Assembly (NCBI GenBank): GCA_905616395.1
Contig: CAJQSQ010000007.1
Coordinates: 1 to 64,000, forward strand
Length of the DNA stretch: 64,000 nucleotides
Reading direction: 5' to 3'
From: an uncultured Candidatus Pelagibacter sp.
Lineage (GTDB): Bacteria > Pseudomonadota > Alphaproteobacteria > Pelagibacterales > Pelagibacteraceae
Each line of letters begins with the position of its first letter. The first letter of the stretch is position 1. The notes beneath the pieces were generated by a model. The model saw only the letters and a program-made list of their open reading frames with translations. It had not been told where the DNA came from and did no database searches. Below, one piece after another: positions 51,136-60,799 of this stretch. A program made the position numbers and the translations under genes.

Positions 51136-52002
51136 ATGTCATCGTTAAAAGAAGAAGAATTAATAAACATCTTACCTAAAGACGGCCCAACAGTTCAGGA
51201 AGTAAAAAAATACTTAGAAAAATATAATGATGAATTTATTATCATTAAGTGTGGTGGCAGTATTTTAGTTGATCCAAAATTATTTAAAATTTTTATTGAA
51301 GATGTGGTCGTTTTAAACAAACTTGGTTTCAATCCTATAATTGTTCATGGAGGTGGAAAAAGAATTAACAGTAAACTTTCTGAAGTTAATATTAAAAGTA
51401 ATTTTATTAATGGATTAAGAGTTACTGATAAAGATACCATCAGTATAGTTGAGGATGTATTAATTGAATTTAATAAGGAGATTGTTGAAGCTTTAAATGA
51501 GTTGGCCTGTAAAGCAAAAAGAATTACTTCAAAAGAAAACAATATAATTACTGTCGTACAAGAAAATAAAGACCTTGGATTTGTGGGAACACCTACTGAA
51601 ATTAATAAAGAACTATTAACTGAAACAATAAAAGCGAATGAAGTACCTGTCATTGCACCCTTAGGTTCAGATAAAGATAATCAGACTTTTAATATAAATG
51701 CCGATACCGCCGCAGGATCGATCGCAATTGAGCTAAAAGCTAGAAGGTTAATGATTATTAGTGATGTTAAGGGCGTATTAGACAGTGAAAAAAAACTAAT
51801 CCCTGAAATTAATTCTAAAAAAGCTAATGAATTAATTGATCAAGATGTAATTTCTGGTGGAATGATACCTAAAATTAAGAATTGTCTAGATGTTGCAAGT
51901 AATGGCGTCAAGGCCGTTGTAATAATTGATGGAAGAAAAAATCACTCACTCCTTTTTGAACTATTATCTGATAAAGGTTCAGGAACTTTAATTAGAGAAT
52001 GA
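51136..52002 (+). CDS. argB: Acetylglutamate kinase
   Basis: Second step of arginine synthesis. The 288-residue chain has IIKCGGSILVD with the catalytic lysine (K35 or so), PIIVHGGGKRINSKL, FINGLRVTD, NINADTAAGSIAIELKA, and LMIISDVKGVLD; SGGMIPKIKNC is the C-terminal nucleotide loop. It joins argD and argF in the window, but in a different operon. It overlaps the HAD gene by 4 bases. Confidence 0.95.
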   Translation: MSSLKEEELINILPKDGPTVQEVKKYLEKYNDEFIIIKCGGSILVDPKLFKIFIEDVVVLNKLGFNPIIVHGGGKRINSKLSEVNIKSNFINGLRVTDKDTISIVEDVLIEFNKEIVEALNELACKAKRITSKENNIITVVQENKDLGFVGTPTEINKELLTETIKANEVPVIAPLGSDKDNQTFNINADTAAGSIAIELKARRLMIISDVKGVLDSEKKLIPEINSKKANELIDQDVISGGMIPKIKNCLDVASNGVKAVVIIDGRKNHSLLFELLSDKGSGTLIRE

Positions 52003-52670
52003 AAAATTTAATTGATACTAAATACTGGCTATTCGACTTAGATAATACTTTGTATTCTGGACAAACAAAGGTTTTTTCTGAAGTTGATAAAAAGATGTCT
52101 TCTTTTATTTCAAAGAAATTTAATGTGGATTTAATTAAAGCAAGGGAAATTCAAAAGGAATACTTCTATGAGTATGGAACAACATTATCGGGATTAATGA
52201 ATCATGATAAAATTGATCCACATGAATTTTTAGAATTTGTTCATGATATTGATATCAGCTGGCTTCCTAAAGATGAGTTATTACGAGAAGAATTAATTAA
52301 AATTAAAGAAAAGAAATATATTTTTACCAATGGTTCTCATGCTCATGTTGAAAACGTAACTAAACAACTAGGTATAGATGGTTTGTTTGATGGAGCGTTT
52401 GATATTGTTGATGCTAATTTTATTCCAAAACCAAAAGTTGAACCTTATAAAAAAATAGTAGAAAAATTTGATCTTGATCCAACAAAATCAATATTGATCG
52501 AAGATATTGCCCATAATTTAGAACAAGCTAAAAATCTAGGTATGAAAACTTGCTGGCTTGAGAATGATGAGGTATTTGCAAAAAAAGATGCAGATAAACC
52601 CTATATTGATTATAAGATTAAGAACTTGCCTTCTTTTCTTCAAGAAATTAATATATTAAAAACACAATAA
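51999..52670 (+). CDS. HAD-family pyrimidine 5'-nucleotidase
   Basis: A 223-residue haloacid-dehalogenase-type phosphatase: motif I WLFDLDNTLYSG (residues 10-21) with nucleophile Asp, motif II FTNGSHAHVENVTKQLG, motif III lysine in PKPKVEPYKKI, and motif IV ILIEDIAHNLEQAKNLGMKT. The pattern matches the SDT1/YjjG-like pyrimidine nucleotidases common beside argB and dapD in alphaproteobacteria. The substrate is inferred from the family. Confidence 0.88.
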   Translation: MKNLIDTKYWLFDLDNTLYSGQTKVFSEVDKKMSSFISKKFNVDLIKAREIQKEYFYEYGTTLSGLMNHDKIDPHEFLEFVHDIDISWLPKDELLREELIKIKEKKYIFTNGSHAHVENVTKQLGIDGLFDGAFDIVDANFIPKPKVEPYKKIVEKFDLDPTKSILIEDIAHNLEQAKNLGMKTCWLENDEVFAKKDADKPYIDYKIKNLPSFLQEINILKTQ

Positions 52671-52699
52671 AACTAACCTACTAACGATAAAATAAAACT

Positions 52700-53518
52700 A
52701 TGAAAGAATTTGAAAACATTATCAATACAGCTTGGGACAACAAGGATTCAATTAGTGGCCAATCTGACCAAAAAATATTAGATGTAATTAAAGAAACAAT
52801 TGAACTTGTTGATAAAGGTGTTTTAAGGGTTGCTGAAAAAAAAGATAATGAGTGGGTAGTTCATCAGTGGATTAAAAAAGCAATCCTTTTAAGTTTTAAA
52901 ACTAACGAAATGCAAACTCTTGCAGGTCCCTATGCTACGTGGTGGGATAAAGTTAGAGGAAAAACTGCAGGCTGGGGGAGAGAAGAGCATAAAAAAGCTG
53001 GGTTTAGAATGGTGCCTAATGGAGTAGTTAGACACGGATCTTTCATTGGAAAAAATGTTGTTTTAATGCCTTCATTTGTTAATATTGGAGCTTATGTGGA
53101 TGAAGGAACTATGGTGGATACTTGGGCTTCTGTTGGGTCTTGTGCACAAATAGGAAAGAACTGCCACATATCTGGTGGTGCGGGGATTGGTGGAGTATTA
53201 GAGCCAATGCAAGCTAATCCAACGATTGTTGAGGATAACTGTTTTGTAGGAGCTCGTTCAGAAGTAGTTGAAGGAGTAATTGTTGGAGAAGGATCTGTAT
53301 TATCTATGGGTGTATTTATTGGTCAATCTACGAAAATTGTTTACCGAGAAACTGGTGAAGTGATCTACGGAAAAATTCCACCCTATTCAGTAATAGTTCC
53401 AGGCAGCCTTCCAAGTAAAGATGGCAAAGGTCCTGCTTTATATTGTGCAGTGATAATTAAACAAGTTGATGAAAAAACTAGATCAAAAACTTCTATTAAC
53501 GATCTATTAAGAGACTAA
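52700..53518 (+). CDS. dapD: Tetrahydrodipicolinate N-succinyltransferase
   Basis: Succinyl-CoA dependent step of lysine and diaminopimelate synthesis. The 272-residue protein has an N-terminal helical domain and a left-handed parallel beta helix of hexapeptide repeats ([35 protein letters not shown] split over about 105-140), then [26 protein letters not shown] and VIVPGSLPS. It directly precedes dapE, the later step that removes the succinyl group. Confidence 0.96.
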   Translation: MKEFENIINTAWDNKDSISGQSDQKILDVIKETIELVDKGVLRVAEKKDNEWVVHQWIKKAILLSFKTNEMQTLAGPYATWWDKVRGKTAGWGREEHKKAGFRMVPNGVVRHGSFIGKNVVLMPSFVNIGAYVDEGTMVDTWASVGSCAQIGKNCHISGGAGIGGVLEPMQANPTIVEDNCFVGARSEVVEGVIVGEGSVLSMGVFIGQSTKIVYRETGEVIYGKIPPYSVIVPGSLPSKDGKGPALYCAVIIKQVDEKTRSKTSINDLLRD

Positions 53519-54676
53519 ATGTCAACTTATAATGAAATTACATTAGCAAAGGAGCTAATAAGATTTCCAAGCATCACACCTATTGATGCGGGTGTAATGA
53601 AATTCTTAGCAGATAAACTAACGGCTATTGGATTTAAATGTAAGATTTTAGAGTTTAAAGATAAAAACTCTAAACCAGTTAAAAACCTATATGCAAGATT
53701 GGGTAATTCTCAGCCAAATTTTATGTTTGCTGGTCACCTAGATGTAGTACCCCCAGGAAATTTGAAAGATTGGACTATAAAACCATTTAATCCTACTATT
53801 AAAAAAAACCACCTAATTGGAAGAGGTGCAAATGATATGAAAAGTGCAATTGCAAGCTGGGTTGTTGCTGCAAATGCTTTTGTATCAAATAATAAAAAAA
53901 TTAACGGATCGATTAGCTTATTAATTACTGGCGATGAAGAAGGTGTTGCAATTAATGGTACTAAAAAAGTAGTCGATTACTTAAAAAAGAAAAAAGAAAA
54001 AGTAGATTTTTGCTTGGTTGGAGAGCCAACAAACCCCAATAAACTTGGTGAAATGATTAAAATTGGTAGAAGAGGAAGTGTCAATGCTGAATTAACTATA
54101 ATTGGAACTCAAGGTCATGTTGCATATCCTCATCGTGCTAAAAACCCATCGACTACATTGATTAAAATACTAAATGAAATAAAAGAAATAATATTTGATA
54201 AGGGAACAAAAGATTTTCAGCCAACAAATTTAGAAGTAACTAAAATTAATATCGATAATATAGCAGATAATGTTATTCCAGGGCTTGCAAGAGCTACATT
54301 TAATATAAGATTTAATAATAAACACTCATCTTCTAGCTTAAAGAATAAATTAAATAAAATTTTCAAAAAAATTACTAAAAAAGATAAATCTAATTTTAAA
54401 GTGGAATATCGTATATCAGGCGAAGCTTTTCTAACTAAGCCCAATAAAACAACTTATATGATTCAAGATGTAATAAAAAAAATTACAAAAATTAAACCTC
54501 AGTTTTCTACAACAGGTGGAACTTCAGACGCAAGATTTATTAGAAAAATTGCTCCATGCTTAGAATTTGGTTTAGTAGGTAAAACAATGCACAAAGTAGA
54601 TGAAGCAGTATCTATTTCAGATCTAAAAAAATTGACTAAAATATATTATAATATTTTAGAAAATTATTTTAAATGA
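53519..54676 (+). CDS. dapE: Succinyl-diaminopimelate desuccinylase
   Basis: An M20-type dinuclear zinc hydrolase of 385 residues. Zinc ligands and catalytic acids are in MFAGHLDVVPPGN (His), GRGANDMKSAIAS (Asp), ITGDEEGVAINGT (catalytic Glu pair), VGEPTNPNKLGE, and HKVDEAVSI at the C-terminus. The DapE blocks RRGSVNAELTI and GTQGHVAYPHRAKNP are present. It starts immediately after the dapD stop, and overlaps the HDAC-like gene by 4 bases. Confidence 0.95.
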   Translation: MSTYNEITLAKELIRFPSITPIDAGVMKFLADKLTAIGFKCKILEFKDKNSKPVKNLYARLGNSQPNFMFAGHLDVVPPGNLKDWTIKPFNPTIKKNHLIGRGANDMKSAIASWVVAANAFVSNNKKINGSISLLITGDEEGVAINGTKKVVDYLKKKKEKVDFCLVGEPTNPNKLGEMIKIGRRGSVNAELTIIGTQGHVAYPHRAKNPSTTLIKILNEIKEIIFDKGTKDFQPTNLEVTKINIDNIADNVIPGLARATFNIRFNNKHSSSSLKNKLNKIFKKITKKDKSNFKVEYRISGEAFLTKPNKTTYMIQDVIKKITKIKPQFSTTGGTSDARFIRKIAPCLEFGLVGKTMHKVDEAVSISDLKKLTKIYYNILENYFK

Positions 54677-55602
54677 AAACTGGGTTAATAACCTCCGATA
54701 CTTATCAAAATCATAATACAGGTGACGGTCATCCAGAGAAAATTGATAGAGTTACAGTGGTTATTGATAATTTTAAGAAGTTAGATAATAAAGATTTAGT
54801 TTGGAAAAAACCCTCTAAATTTGACCGATCACTTTTAGAAATAACTCACAATTCTGATTATATAAATTTCGTAGAAAAATCTTTTCCTGAAAAAGGATTA
54901 TCTTTTTTAGATGGAGATACAATTGTCTCCCCAGGAAGTAAGGATGCTACATTAGATGCTGTAGGTTCAATCATTACAGCTATTGATGGTGTTCAAAATA
55001 AAAATTTTAGAAATGCATTTTGTGCAGTCAGGCCTCCAGGACATCATGCAGAAAAAAATAAAGCTATGGGATTCTGTATCTATAACAATGTGGCTGTTGG
55101 AGCCAATTATCTTATAAATGAACACAAACTTAAAAAAGTTGCAATTATTGATTTTGATGTTCATCATGGAAATGGAACTCAAGACATTTTCTATGATAAT
55201 GAGAAAATTTTATATATTTCAACTCATCAATATCCCTTCTACCCTGGGTCTGGTACAGAGCAAGAAAAAGGTAAATATAATAATATATTCAATATTCCAC
55301 TACCCGCTGGCACAACCTCTGAAGAATATTTAAATGCATATGAATATGTTTTGAAAAAAATAGACGAATTTAAACCTGAGTTTATACTGCTTTCTGCAGG
55401 TTTTGATGCTCACAAAGATGATCCATTAGCTCAATTTCAACTAGAAAGTAAGGACTTTTACGAAATCACTAAAAGAACTTTAGAGTTATCTAAATTATAT
55501 TGTGATGGAAAAGTGGTCTCTATCCTAGAGGGTGGCTACGATCTCTTAGCCCTACAAGAGAGTACTGAGATGCATGTTAAAGCCTTACTAGAATTTGATT
55601 GA
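54673..55602 (+). CDS. Histone deacetylase-family (class II-like) amidohydrolase
   Basis: A zinc amidohydrolase of the HDAC/AcuC/AphA superfamily, 309 residues. Active-site blocks: RPPGHHAEKNKAMGFCIYNN with the catalytic His pair, IIDFDVHHGNGTQDIFY with two zinc ligands, STHQYPFYPGSG, and ILLSAGFDAHKDDPLA with another ligand; LEGGYDL is at the C-terminus. In bacteria these act on acetylated proteins, polyamines or small amides. It overlaps the following frame and lies beside a SET-domain gene. Confidence 0.92.
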   Translation: MKTGLITSDTYQNHNTGDGHPEKIDRVTVVIDNFKKLDNKDLVWKKPSKFDRSLLEITHNSDYINFVEKSFPEKGLSFLDGDTIVSPGSKDATLDAVGSIITAIDGVQNKNFRNAFCAVRPPGHHAEKNKAMGFCIYNNVAVGANYLINEHKLKKVAIIDFDVHHGNGTQDIFYDNEKILYISTHQYPFYPGSGTEQEKGKYNNIFNIPLPAGTTSEEYLNAYEYVLKKIDEFKPEFILLSAGFDAHKDDPLAQFQLESKDFYEITKRTLELSKLYCDGKVVSILEGGYDLLALQESTEMHVKALLEFD

Positions 55603-55633
55603 TAATTTCTCAATAGACATTAAAGAACTCACA

Positions 55634-56113
55634 ATGAAACTTTATAAGATTCAAAAATCTGACATCGATAAAAAGGGACGTGGCCTTTATGCTGCAAGAG
55701 ATATTAAAGAAGGTACTAGAATTGTTGATTATGTTGGAAAAATTATTACTAAAAAACAAACAGAAGCGACTGAAAGATTTGATAACGCAAAACCTATTTA
55801 CCTATTTAATTTAAATAAGAAATATGACATGGATGGAGATGTGTCATGGAACCCCGCACGTTTAATAAATCACTCTTGTTCTAATAACTGTGACTATAAT
55901 GGAACCGGCTTAAAATTATGGTTGATTGCTATAAAAGACATTAAAAAAGGTGAAGAAATAACTGCTGATTATGGATTTGGGTATGATGAAGACTATAAAC
56001 AATTCCCATGTAAATGCCGTTCTAAAAACTGTTGTGGCTACATTGTTCGAGCTGAGTCAAGATGGAGAATTAACAAAAAATTCAGTATTGGACAGCAAAA
56101 ATCTAGTAAATAA
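55634..56113 (+). CDS. SET-domain lysine methyltransferase-like protein
   Basis: 159 residues from ATG at 55634 (MKLYKIQKSDIDKKGRGLYA); the frame extends upstream to 55595 into the HDAC gene, but the later start fits the domain. SET motifs: GRGLYAARDIKEGTRIVDYVG, ARLINHSCSNNCDYN (the NHSC motif for SAM binding) and EEITADYGFGYD with the catalytic Tyr. A post-SET zinc segment (CKCRSKNCCGYI) follows. Substrate unknown; bacterial SET proteins have been found to methylate proteins. Its stop overlaps the convergent truA stop by 11 bases. Confidence 0.88.
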   Translation: MKLYKIQKSDIDKKGRGLYAARDIKEGTRIVDYVGKIITKKQTEATERFDNAKPIYLFNLNKKYDMDGDVSWNPARLINHSCSNNCDYNGTGLKLWLIAIKDIKKGEEITADYGFGYDEDYKQFPCKCRSKNCCGYIVRAESRWRINKKFSIGQQKSSK

Positions 56114-56843
56114 CTTTTTCTAAAAATAACCCTTCAGCTGGTGCGGGTGGCGCGCAAAGTATTCTTTTTTTTGACTTTAGAACAAAATCAAATTTTTTTA
56201 GATTCCATTTTTTTTCTGCTAGATATTTTAAGCAACCAACCATTGATCTAACTTGCTGTTGTAAAAATGATTGAGATTTAAATTGTATTTCAATTCTTCC
56301 TTTAATCGATTTTATTTTAATTGATTTAATAGTTCTAATTGGACTTTTAGCATTACAACTTGAAGATCTAAACGTTGAAAAATCCTTAGTACCTAAAAGT
56401 TTTTTTGCACCTTTTTTCATTAATGTAACATCTAACTCTTTAATTATGTGCCACCCTCTTTCTCTATCTATAGAGGGTCTACTTAATCGATTAAAAATTA
56501 CATATTTATAAATCCTCTGTTTTGCAGAAAACCTTGCATGAAAATTTATACTTCTCTTTTTAATGTTTATAATTGATATATTCATATTATTTACAAAGTG
56601 ATTTACCGACTTTATAAATTTATCTAAGTTTTGTATTTCTTTTTTACATTCAAAATGTGCTGATTGTTCAGTTGCATGAACCCCTGCATCTGTTCTGCCA
56701 GACCCAATTAATAATATTTTTTCTTTTAGAAGTTTAGATAGTTTTGTTTGAATTAATTTTTGGATTGATTTTCCTTTAGACTGAATTTGCCAACCAATAA
56801 AATTAGTTCCTACATATTCAATTAGAATTTGATATCTATGCAT
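56103..56843 (-). CDS. truA: tRNA pseudouridine(38-40) synthase
   Basis: Modifies uridines 38-40 in the anticodon arm. The catalytic aspartate is in IGSGRTDAGVHATEQ near residues 47-61; other blocks include YVGTNFIGWQIQSKGKSIQ, NFHARFSAKQRIYKY, and FLQQQVRSMVGCL. Length 246. Its start overlaps the fmt stop by 8 bases in a def-fmt-truA operon, the common alphaproteobacterial order. Confidence 0.94.
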   Translation of the reverse strand: MHRYQILIEYVGTNFIGWQIQSKGKSIQKLIQTKLSKLLKEKILLIGSGRTDAGVHATEQSAHFECKKEIQNLDKFIKSVNHFVNNMNISIINIKKRSINFHARFSAKQRIYKYVIFNRLSRPSIDRERGWHIIKELDVTLMKKGAKKLLGTKDFSTFRSSSCNAKSPIRTIKSIKIKSIKGRIEIQFKSQSFLQQQVRSMVGCLKYLAEKKWNLKKFDFVLKSKKRILCAPPAPAEGLFLEKVIY

Positions 56844-57768
56844 TACTCAAGTTTGAACCTTTTTTAATCTGTGATCCAAGCATAAATTCACTAATATTTT
56901 GAGGTCTTTTTCCTTGTCTTTGAATTTCTAAAACTTTAATTGATTTTTTATTTCCACAACCAATCTCCAAATAGTTGTCTAATACCTCTCCGATTTCACC
57001 ATTACCAAGTGATAAACTTGCCTTTAAAATTTTGTATCTTTCTCCATTGTATATAAAAAAAGCCCCAGGACTTGGATATAGACCATTTATTTTACCAATT
57101 ATATTTTCAGCAGTTTCCCCCCATTCTATTTGGCCTTCTGTTTTTTCAATTTTAGTTGCATAGCTTGCATTGTTATGATTTTGTTCTTTAAATTCTATTT
57201 TGTCCTCTAAGATCTCATCAATGTTATCTAATATTTTTTCTGCTGCTAATGTAGAAAGTTTTTCAGCTATCGTTTCTGAATTATCATCAGACATAATCTC
57301 TATCTTATAAGAATTACAAACAGGTCCTGTATCTAATTTTTCTCCTATTCTCATAATACTAACACCTGTTTCTTTTTCTAAATTCATAATTGATCTTTGA
57401 ATGGGCGCTGCTCCTCTCCATTTAGGAAGAAGTGAGGCATGAATATTTATAAAACCCTTTTTAACTAAACTTAAATATTCTTTAGGAATAATCTGTCCAT
57501 AGGCAACAACTATTGCTATATCTGCATCTAGCTGTTTTAAGTAGTCATATTCTTCCTTATTATTTTTTAATGATCCTGGTGTTCTGTATTCTATTTTTAA
57601 GGTTTCTGAAATTCCTTGTATAGGTGATTTATTAATCTTTTGTCCTCTTTGTGATTTTTGAGGTGGCTGTGTGTATACTACTGATACCGGGTAACCATTT
57701 TGATATAACGATGTTAGTATCGGTACAGCAAAGAATGGTGTTCCCATAAAGACAATTTTTTTTAACAT
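56836..57768 (-). CDS. fmt: Methionyl-tRNA formyltransferase
   Basis: Formylates initiator Met-tRNA. The 310-residue chain has FMGTPFFAVPIL at the N-terminus, the catalytic FINIHASLLPKWRGAAPIQRSI (Asn/His/Asp set with MRIGEKLDTGPV), and a C-terminal OB domain (INGLYPSPGAFFIYNGERYKILKA). It sits between def and truA, with 3 bases to def. Confidence 0.95.
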   Translation of the reverse strand: MLKKIVFMGTPFFAVPILTSLYQNGYPVSVVYTQPPQKSQRGQKINKSPIQGISETLKIEYRTPGSLKNNKEEYDYLKQLDADIAIVVAYGQIIPKEYLSLVKKGFINIHASLLPKWRGAAPIQRSIMNLEKETGVSIMRIGEKLDTGPVCNSYKIEIMSDDNSETIAEKLSTLAAEKILDNIDEILEDKIEFKEQNHNNASYATKIEKTEGQIEWGETAENIIGKINGLYPSPGAFFIYNGERYKILKASLSLGNGEIGEVLDNYLEIGCGNKKSIKVLEIQRQGKRPQNISEFMLGSQIKKGSNLSNA

Positions 57769-57771
57769 TAT

Positions 57772-58290
57772 CTAAAAAATTTCTCTGTTAACTTTATTTT
57801 TAGAAAGTTTTTTTATAATCATTGATCTTTTTAATTTTGATAAATAGTCAATAAATAAAATTCCTTCTAGATGGTCCATTTCATGCTGAATACAAGTTGC
57901 CAATAAACCATCTGCTTTTAGTAGTAGTTTTTTTCCATTATAGTCCAAATATTCAACCTCACATGCATTGGGTCTTTCTATTTCTGCAAATTGATCAGGT
58001 ACAGATAAGCAACCTTCTTCATATTTTGCTTTTTCTTTATTTTTATTCTTAATAACGGGGTTAACAAAATATCTAGGTTCTTTTTTGTCTTCATCTCTAC
58101 TAATATCCATCACTATAATTCTTTTTGGTATACCTACTTGAATTGCTGCAAGACCTATTCCAGGAGCCGCATACATGGTATCCAGCATATCATCCATAAG
58201 CTTTCTTTCTTCGTCACTAACACTTTCAACTGGTTTAGAAACCTGTCTTAATAGCTTGTTTGGTTCTGTTAAAATTTTTTTAACTGACAT
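57772..58290 (-). CDS. def: Peptide deformylase
   Basis: Removes the formyl group from nascent proteins. Three metal-site motifs are intact: GIGLAAIQVG, EGCLSVP with the Cys ligand, and QHEMDHLEGILF with the His ligands and catalytic Glu. ATG at 58290 (MSVKKILTEPNKLL) is preferred over an in-frame GTG two codons upstream. 172 residues, first gene of def-fmt-truA. Confidence 0.95.
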   Translation of the reverse strand: MSVKKILTEPNKLLRQVSKPVESVSDEERKLMDDMLDTMYAAPGIGLAAIQVGIPKRIIVMDISRDEDKKEPRYFVNPVIKNKNKEKAKYEEGCLSVPDQFAEIERPNACEVEYLDYNGKKLLLKADGLLATCIQHEMDHLEGILFIDYLSKLKRSMIIKKLSKNKVNREIF

Positions 58291-58316
58291 AATCACTGAT
58301 TATTTTAGTATAAATT

Positions 58317-60077
58317 TTAAACTTTTAAAGGAAGAACTTTAAAGAGTATCCTATTTCTTAGTGGATCCGCATTTAACTGATTAAGTATGCTTATAATAAA
58401 GTATAACGTGTCCTCATCAATATTGTTTAAATTGTCCTGCCCTATAACCTCAACAATTCGAAGCAATGCAGCAGCCATATCACCGCTGTTAACAAATATT
58501 TGAATGTCAGATGGTATTTCCGAATCATCTATTTGGTATAAATCATTATACTTCTCTAAAATCTTGATACCGTCAGACTTAAAAGCTTCAACTAAAATTA
58601 CATCTTTTTTAGAAAAGAAATATTTTTTGTTTTTTTTAACCTTTTTTAAGAAATCGTTTATATCTTTTGTAGGATCTTTTTTAGATTTTTCTAGTTTTAA
58701 ATAATTTATCAATTTGGATTGATGTAAAATCTTATTATTTATTTTAATATTTGTTTGTTTCGTTTCTTCATCGTCTGAATTATTTAGATAAAATGTTGTA
58801 AAATTTGCAGGAATTTTATCTTCCTCTATACCTTTTAAAAAAGCACTTAATTCTATGTTAAATGCGTTCTCAATTCCCTCGCTCTTGAAAGAATTTTTAA
58901 GAGCATTCATTAACTGTAATTTATTCTCAATTTTAGTAGTAATTAAAATTCCTTGGTAAATTAGTGCTCTTGTCTCTATTGTTGAGAGTACTTTAGTTGA
59001 TTCCTTAATATTTAATAATTGATTAATATTAAATTGAAATCTTTTATAAAGTTCAAATAATTCTTTTTCTGTATAATTTCCCTCATGTGTTGCTTTCTCA
59101 ATACTGGTGATTTTCTTTATATCTGTAAGCTCAATATCACTAATATTATCTAATAGATTTGAAGTTGATAAATATTTCCATATTTGTCTGGATGTGGTAT
59201 TTTTTGGTTCAAATTTAAATTCTGGATTTGTTCTATGAGATAAGTGAAAATCTAAAATTGTTTTTTCTGAAACTTCTATTGCTGGTTCTGTATTATACCC
59301 CATCAAATAATCAGTTTTTTTGTTAAAAAAATTATCAGCAGTACCTAGTTCTGATTGAAGATCGATAAGCAATTGAGCTTCATCTCTTTTATTATTATTA
59401 ATTAAACAATAAATATTAAATTTAGATAAATATAGATCTTGTATCGGTTCTTTAATTTCAGAGAAAATCTCACAAGCTTTTTTAACATCTGATTGAGATA
59501 GATAATGATCTACTAAATGCTTAGTAAGTTTTGGGTGCTCATTAATAATCTGATTATTTAATAAATATTTTTCGATTAAGTCAAAGTTTGAACTTTTAAT
59601 AAGCCACTTTGATTTAATTTCTAAAAACTGCTCTTTTGACATATTCATTTCTGGATAATGTGCATTTGTTAATAATAAAATATCCAAAATCTCAGCGGCA
59701 TCTCTTGAAAGTTTTAATTTATCTATTCTTTTAAAAATATTCAAAATTTGGTCTCCATTAGAATTGGACCACATATCAATATCTAAGCCATTTTCTGCGG
59801 GGTCATATATTCCAACTAACTTTGTTTCTTTTGAAATTAAAGTTTGTGTTTCCTCTATACTTAATTCCCCTTCTTTTTTGGACTGCATTTCATAAATGCT
59901 ATTCTGTGGAATATTTTTTTCAGCTTCCTCTTCAATTGAGTTTGTGTTTTCTTCAGTTTTTTTTTCACCTACCGCCCAGATATCAACAGGCTCTTGTGAG
60001 TTGGCTGCAAAACCAAAAAATAAAGAAAATAATATTACTAAAAAATAGTTCTTACTTAACAATTTTAAGTTTTTCAT
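58317..60077 (-). CDS. Exported helical-repeat protein of unknown function
   Basis: 586 residues from ATG at 60077 (MKNLKLLSKNYFLVILFSLF), which gives a clean signal peptide ending near ANSQEP; a longer frame to 60140 adds an unlikely extension. After an acidic linker (EEEAEKNIPQN) the chain is mostly predicted alpha helix, with paired helices such as ACEIFSEIKEPIQDLYLSKFNIY resembling TPR-like repeats. I cannot name a family; a periplasmic scaffold is possible. Its start overlaps the small membrane protein gene upstream. Confidence 0.7.
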   Translation of the reverse strand: MKNLKLLSKNYFLVILFSLFFGFAANSQEPVDIWAVGEKKTEENTNSIEEEAEKNIPQNSIYEMQSKKEGELSIEETQTLISKETKLVGIYDPAENGLDIDMWSNSNGDQILNIFKRIDKLKLSRDAAEILDILLLTNAHYPEMNMSKEQFLEIKSKWLIKSSNFDLIEKYLLNNQIINEHPKLTKHLVDHYLSQSDVKKACEIFSEIKEPIQDLYLSKFNIYCLINNNKRDEAQLLIDLQSELGTADNFFNKKTDYLMGYNTEPAIEVSEKTILDFHLSHRTNPEFKFEPKNTTSRQIWKYLSTSNLLDNISDIELTDIKKITSIEKATHEGNYTEKELFELYKRFQFNINQLLNIKESTKVLSTIETRALIYQGILITTKIENKLQLMNALKNSFKSEGIENAFNIELSAFLKGIEEDKIPANFTTFYLNNSDDEETKQTNIKINNKILHQSKLINYLKLEKSKKDPTKDINDFLKKVKKNKKYFFSKKDVILVEAFKSDGIKILEKYNDLYQIDDSEIPSDIQIFVNSGDMAAALLRIVEVIGQDNLNNIDEDTLYFIISILNQLNADPLRNRILFKVLPLKV

Positions 60078-60228
60078 TAGGGATAATTTTTTCGATATCT
60101 TTATTTGGAGATGGAAATTCAATTTTCCCAAGTAGCACAATGGCCCCGATAAAAATAATTATTACCAATGCTATTTTGATTAATAGACTTTTACTACTAC
60201 CACTGCTTGTGTTTTTTGAAAATTGCAT
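60052..60228 (-). CDS. Small membrane protein (58 aa) upstream of the exported protein
   Basis: Encodes 58 residues: a polar Ser/Gly N-terminus (MQFSKNTSSGSSKS), a strong hydrophobic helix (LLIKIALVIIIFIGAIVLLG, residues about 15-34), and a charged periplasmic tail ending EKLKIVK. It overlaps the start of the next gene by 26 bases in another frame, a pattern typical of coupled genes. Unrecognised, but the topology and the overlap argue for a real gene. Confidence 0.6.
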   Translation of the reverse strand: MQFSKNTSSGSSKSLLIKIALVIIIFIGAIVLLGKIEFPSPNKDIEKIIPNEKLKIVK

Positions 60229-60286
60229 ATATTCTTTATTAATTTCAAATTAAGACATATTTGTGTTTTTTCAATAAAGAAAGCTT

Positions 60287-60799
60287 ATGAATTCAAATAA
60301 AAACCTTGTTTTTTTAGGTATGATGGGGTCAGGTAAATCCTCTATTGGAGCAATGGTTTCAAAAAAATTAAACATTCCATTCATTGATATAGATAATTTA
60401 ATCGAAGAGCGTGCTGGAATGACCGTCTCAGAAATATTTAAGGTAAATGGGGAAGACTATTTTAGGGGTTTGGAGGAAAAAATAACAATTAAATCTTTAA
60501 AATACAATAATGTTGTTGTTTCCTTGGGTGGAGGTGGTTTTATTAATGACAAAATTAGAAAAGATGTTTTAACAAATCATTTTTCATTTTGGCTTAATTG
60601 GGATGATTTAGTTTTAATTAAAAGAATTAAAGGTAGTAAAAAAAGACCGTTAGCCTCAAAATCAACTGAGCAAGAAATTAAGACAATTATTAATAAAAGA
60701 AAAAAAATATACTCTAAAGCTGATTTTAAAATAAACTGTAATAAATTAACAAAAAATGAAATAGTTAAAATAATAATTAAAAAATATGAGCTTAATTAA
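60287..60799 (+). CDS. aroK: Shikimate kinase
   Basis: Phosphorylates shikimate. P-loop GMMGSGKSSIG (residues 12-22), substrate Asp in FIDIDNLIEERAGM, Arg in YFRGLEEK, GGGGF, and the lid region with RPLA. Length 170 is typical. It overlaps aroB by 14 bases; with aroA it supplies the shikimate pathway genes seen in the window. Confidence 0.95.
   Translation: MNSNKNLVFLGMMGSGKSSIGAMVSKKLNIPFIDIDNLIEERAGMTVSEIFKVNGEDYFRGLEEKITIKSLKYNNVVVSLGGGGFINDKIRKDVLTNHFSFWLNWDDLVLIKRIKGSKKRPLASKSTEQEIKTIINKRKKIYSKADFKINCNKLTKNEIVKIIIKKYELN

Noticed and set aside
55595-55633. Upstream start of the SET gene
   Set aside because: The added 13 residues fall within the HDAC coding end and do not match SET proteins; ATG at 55634 fits better.
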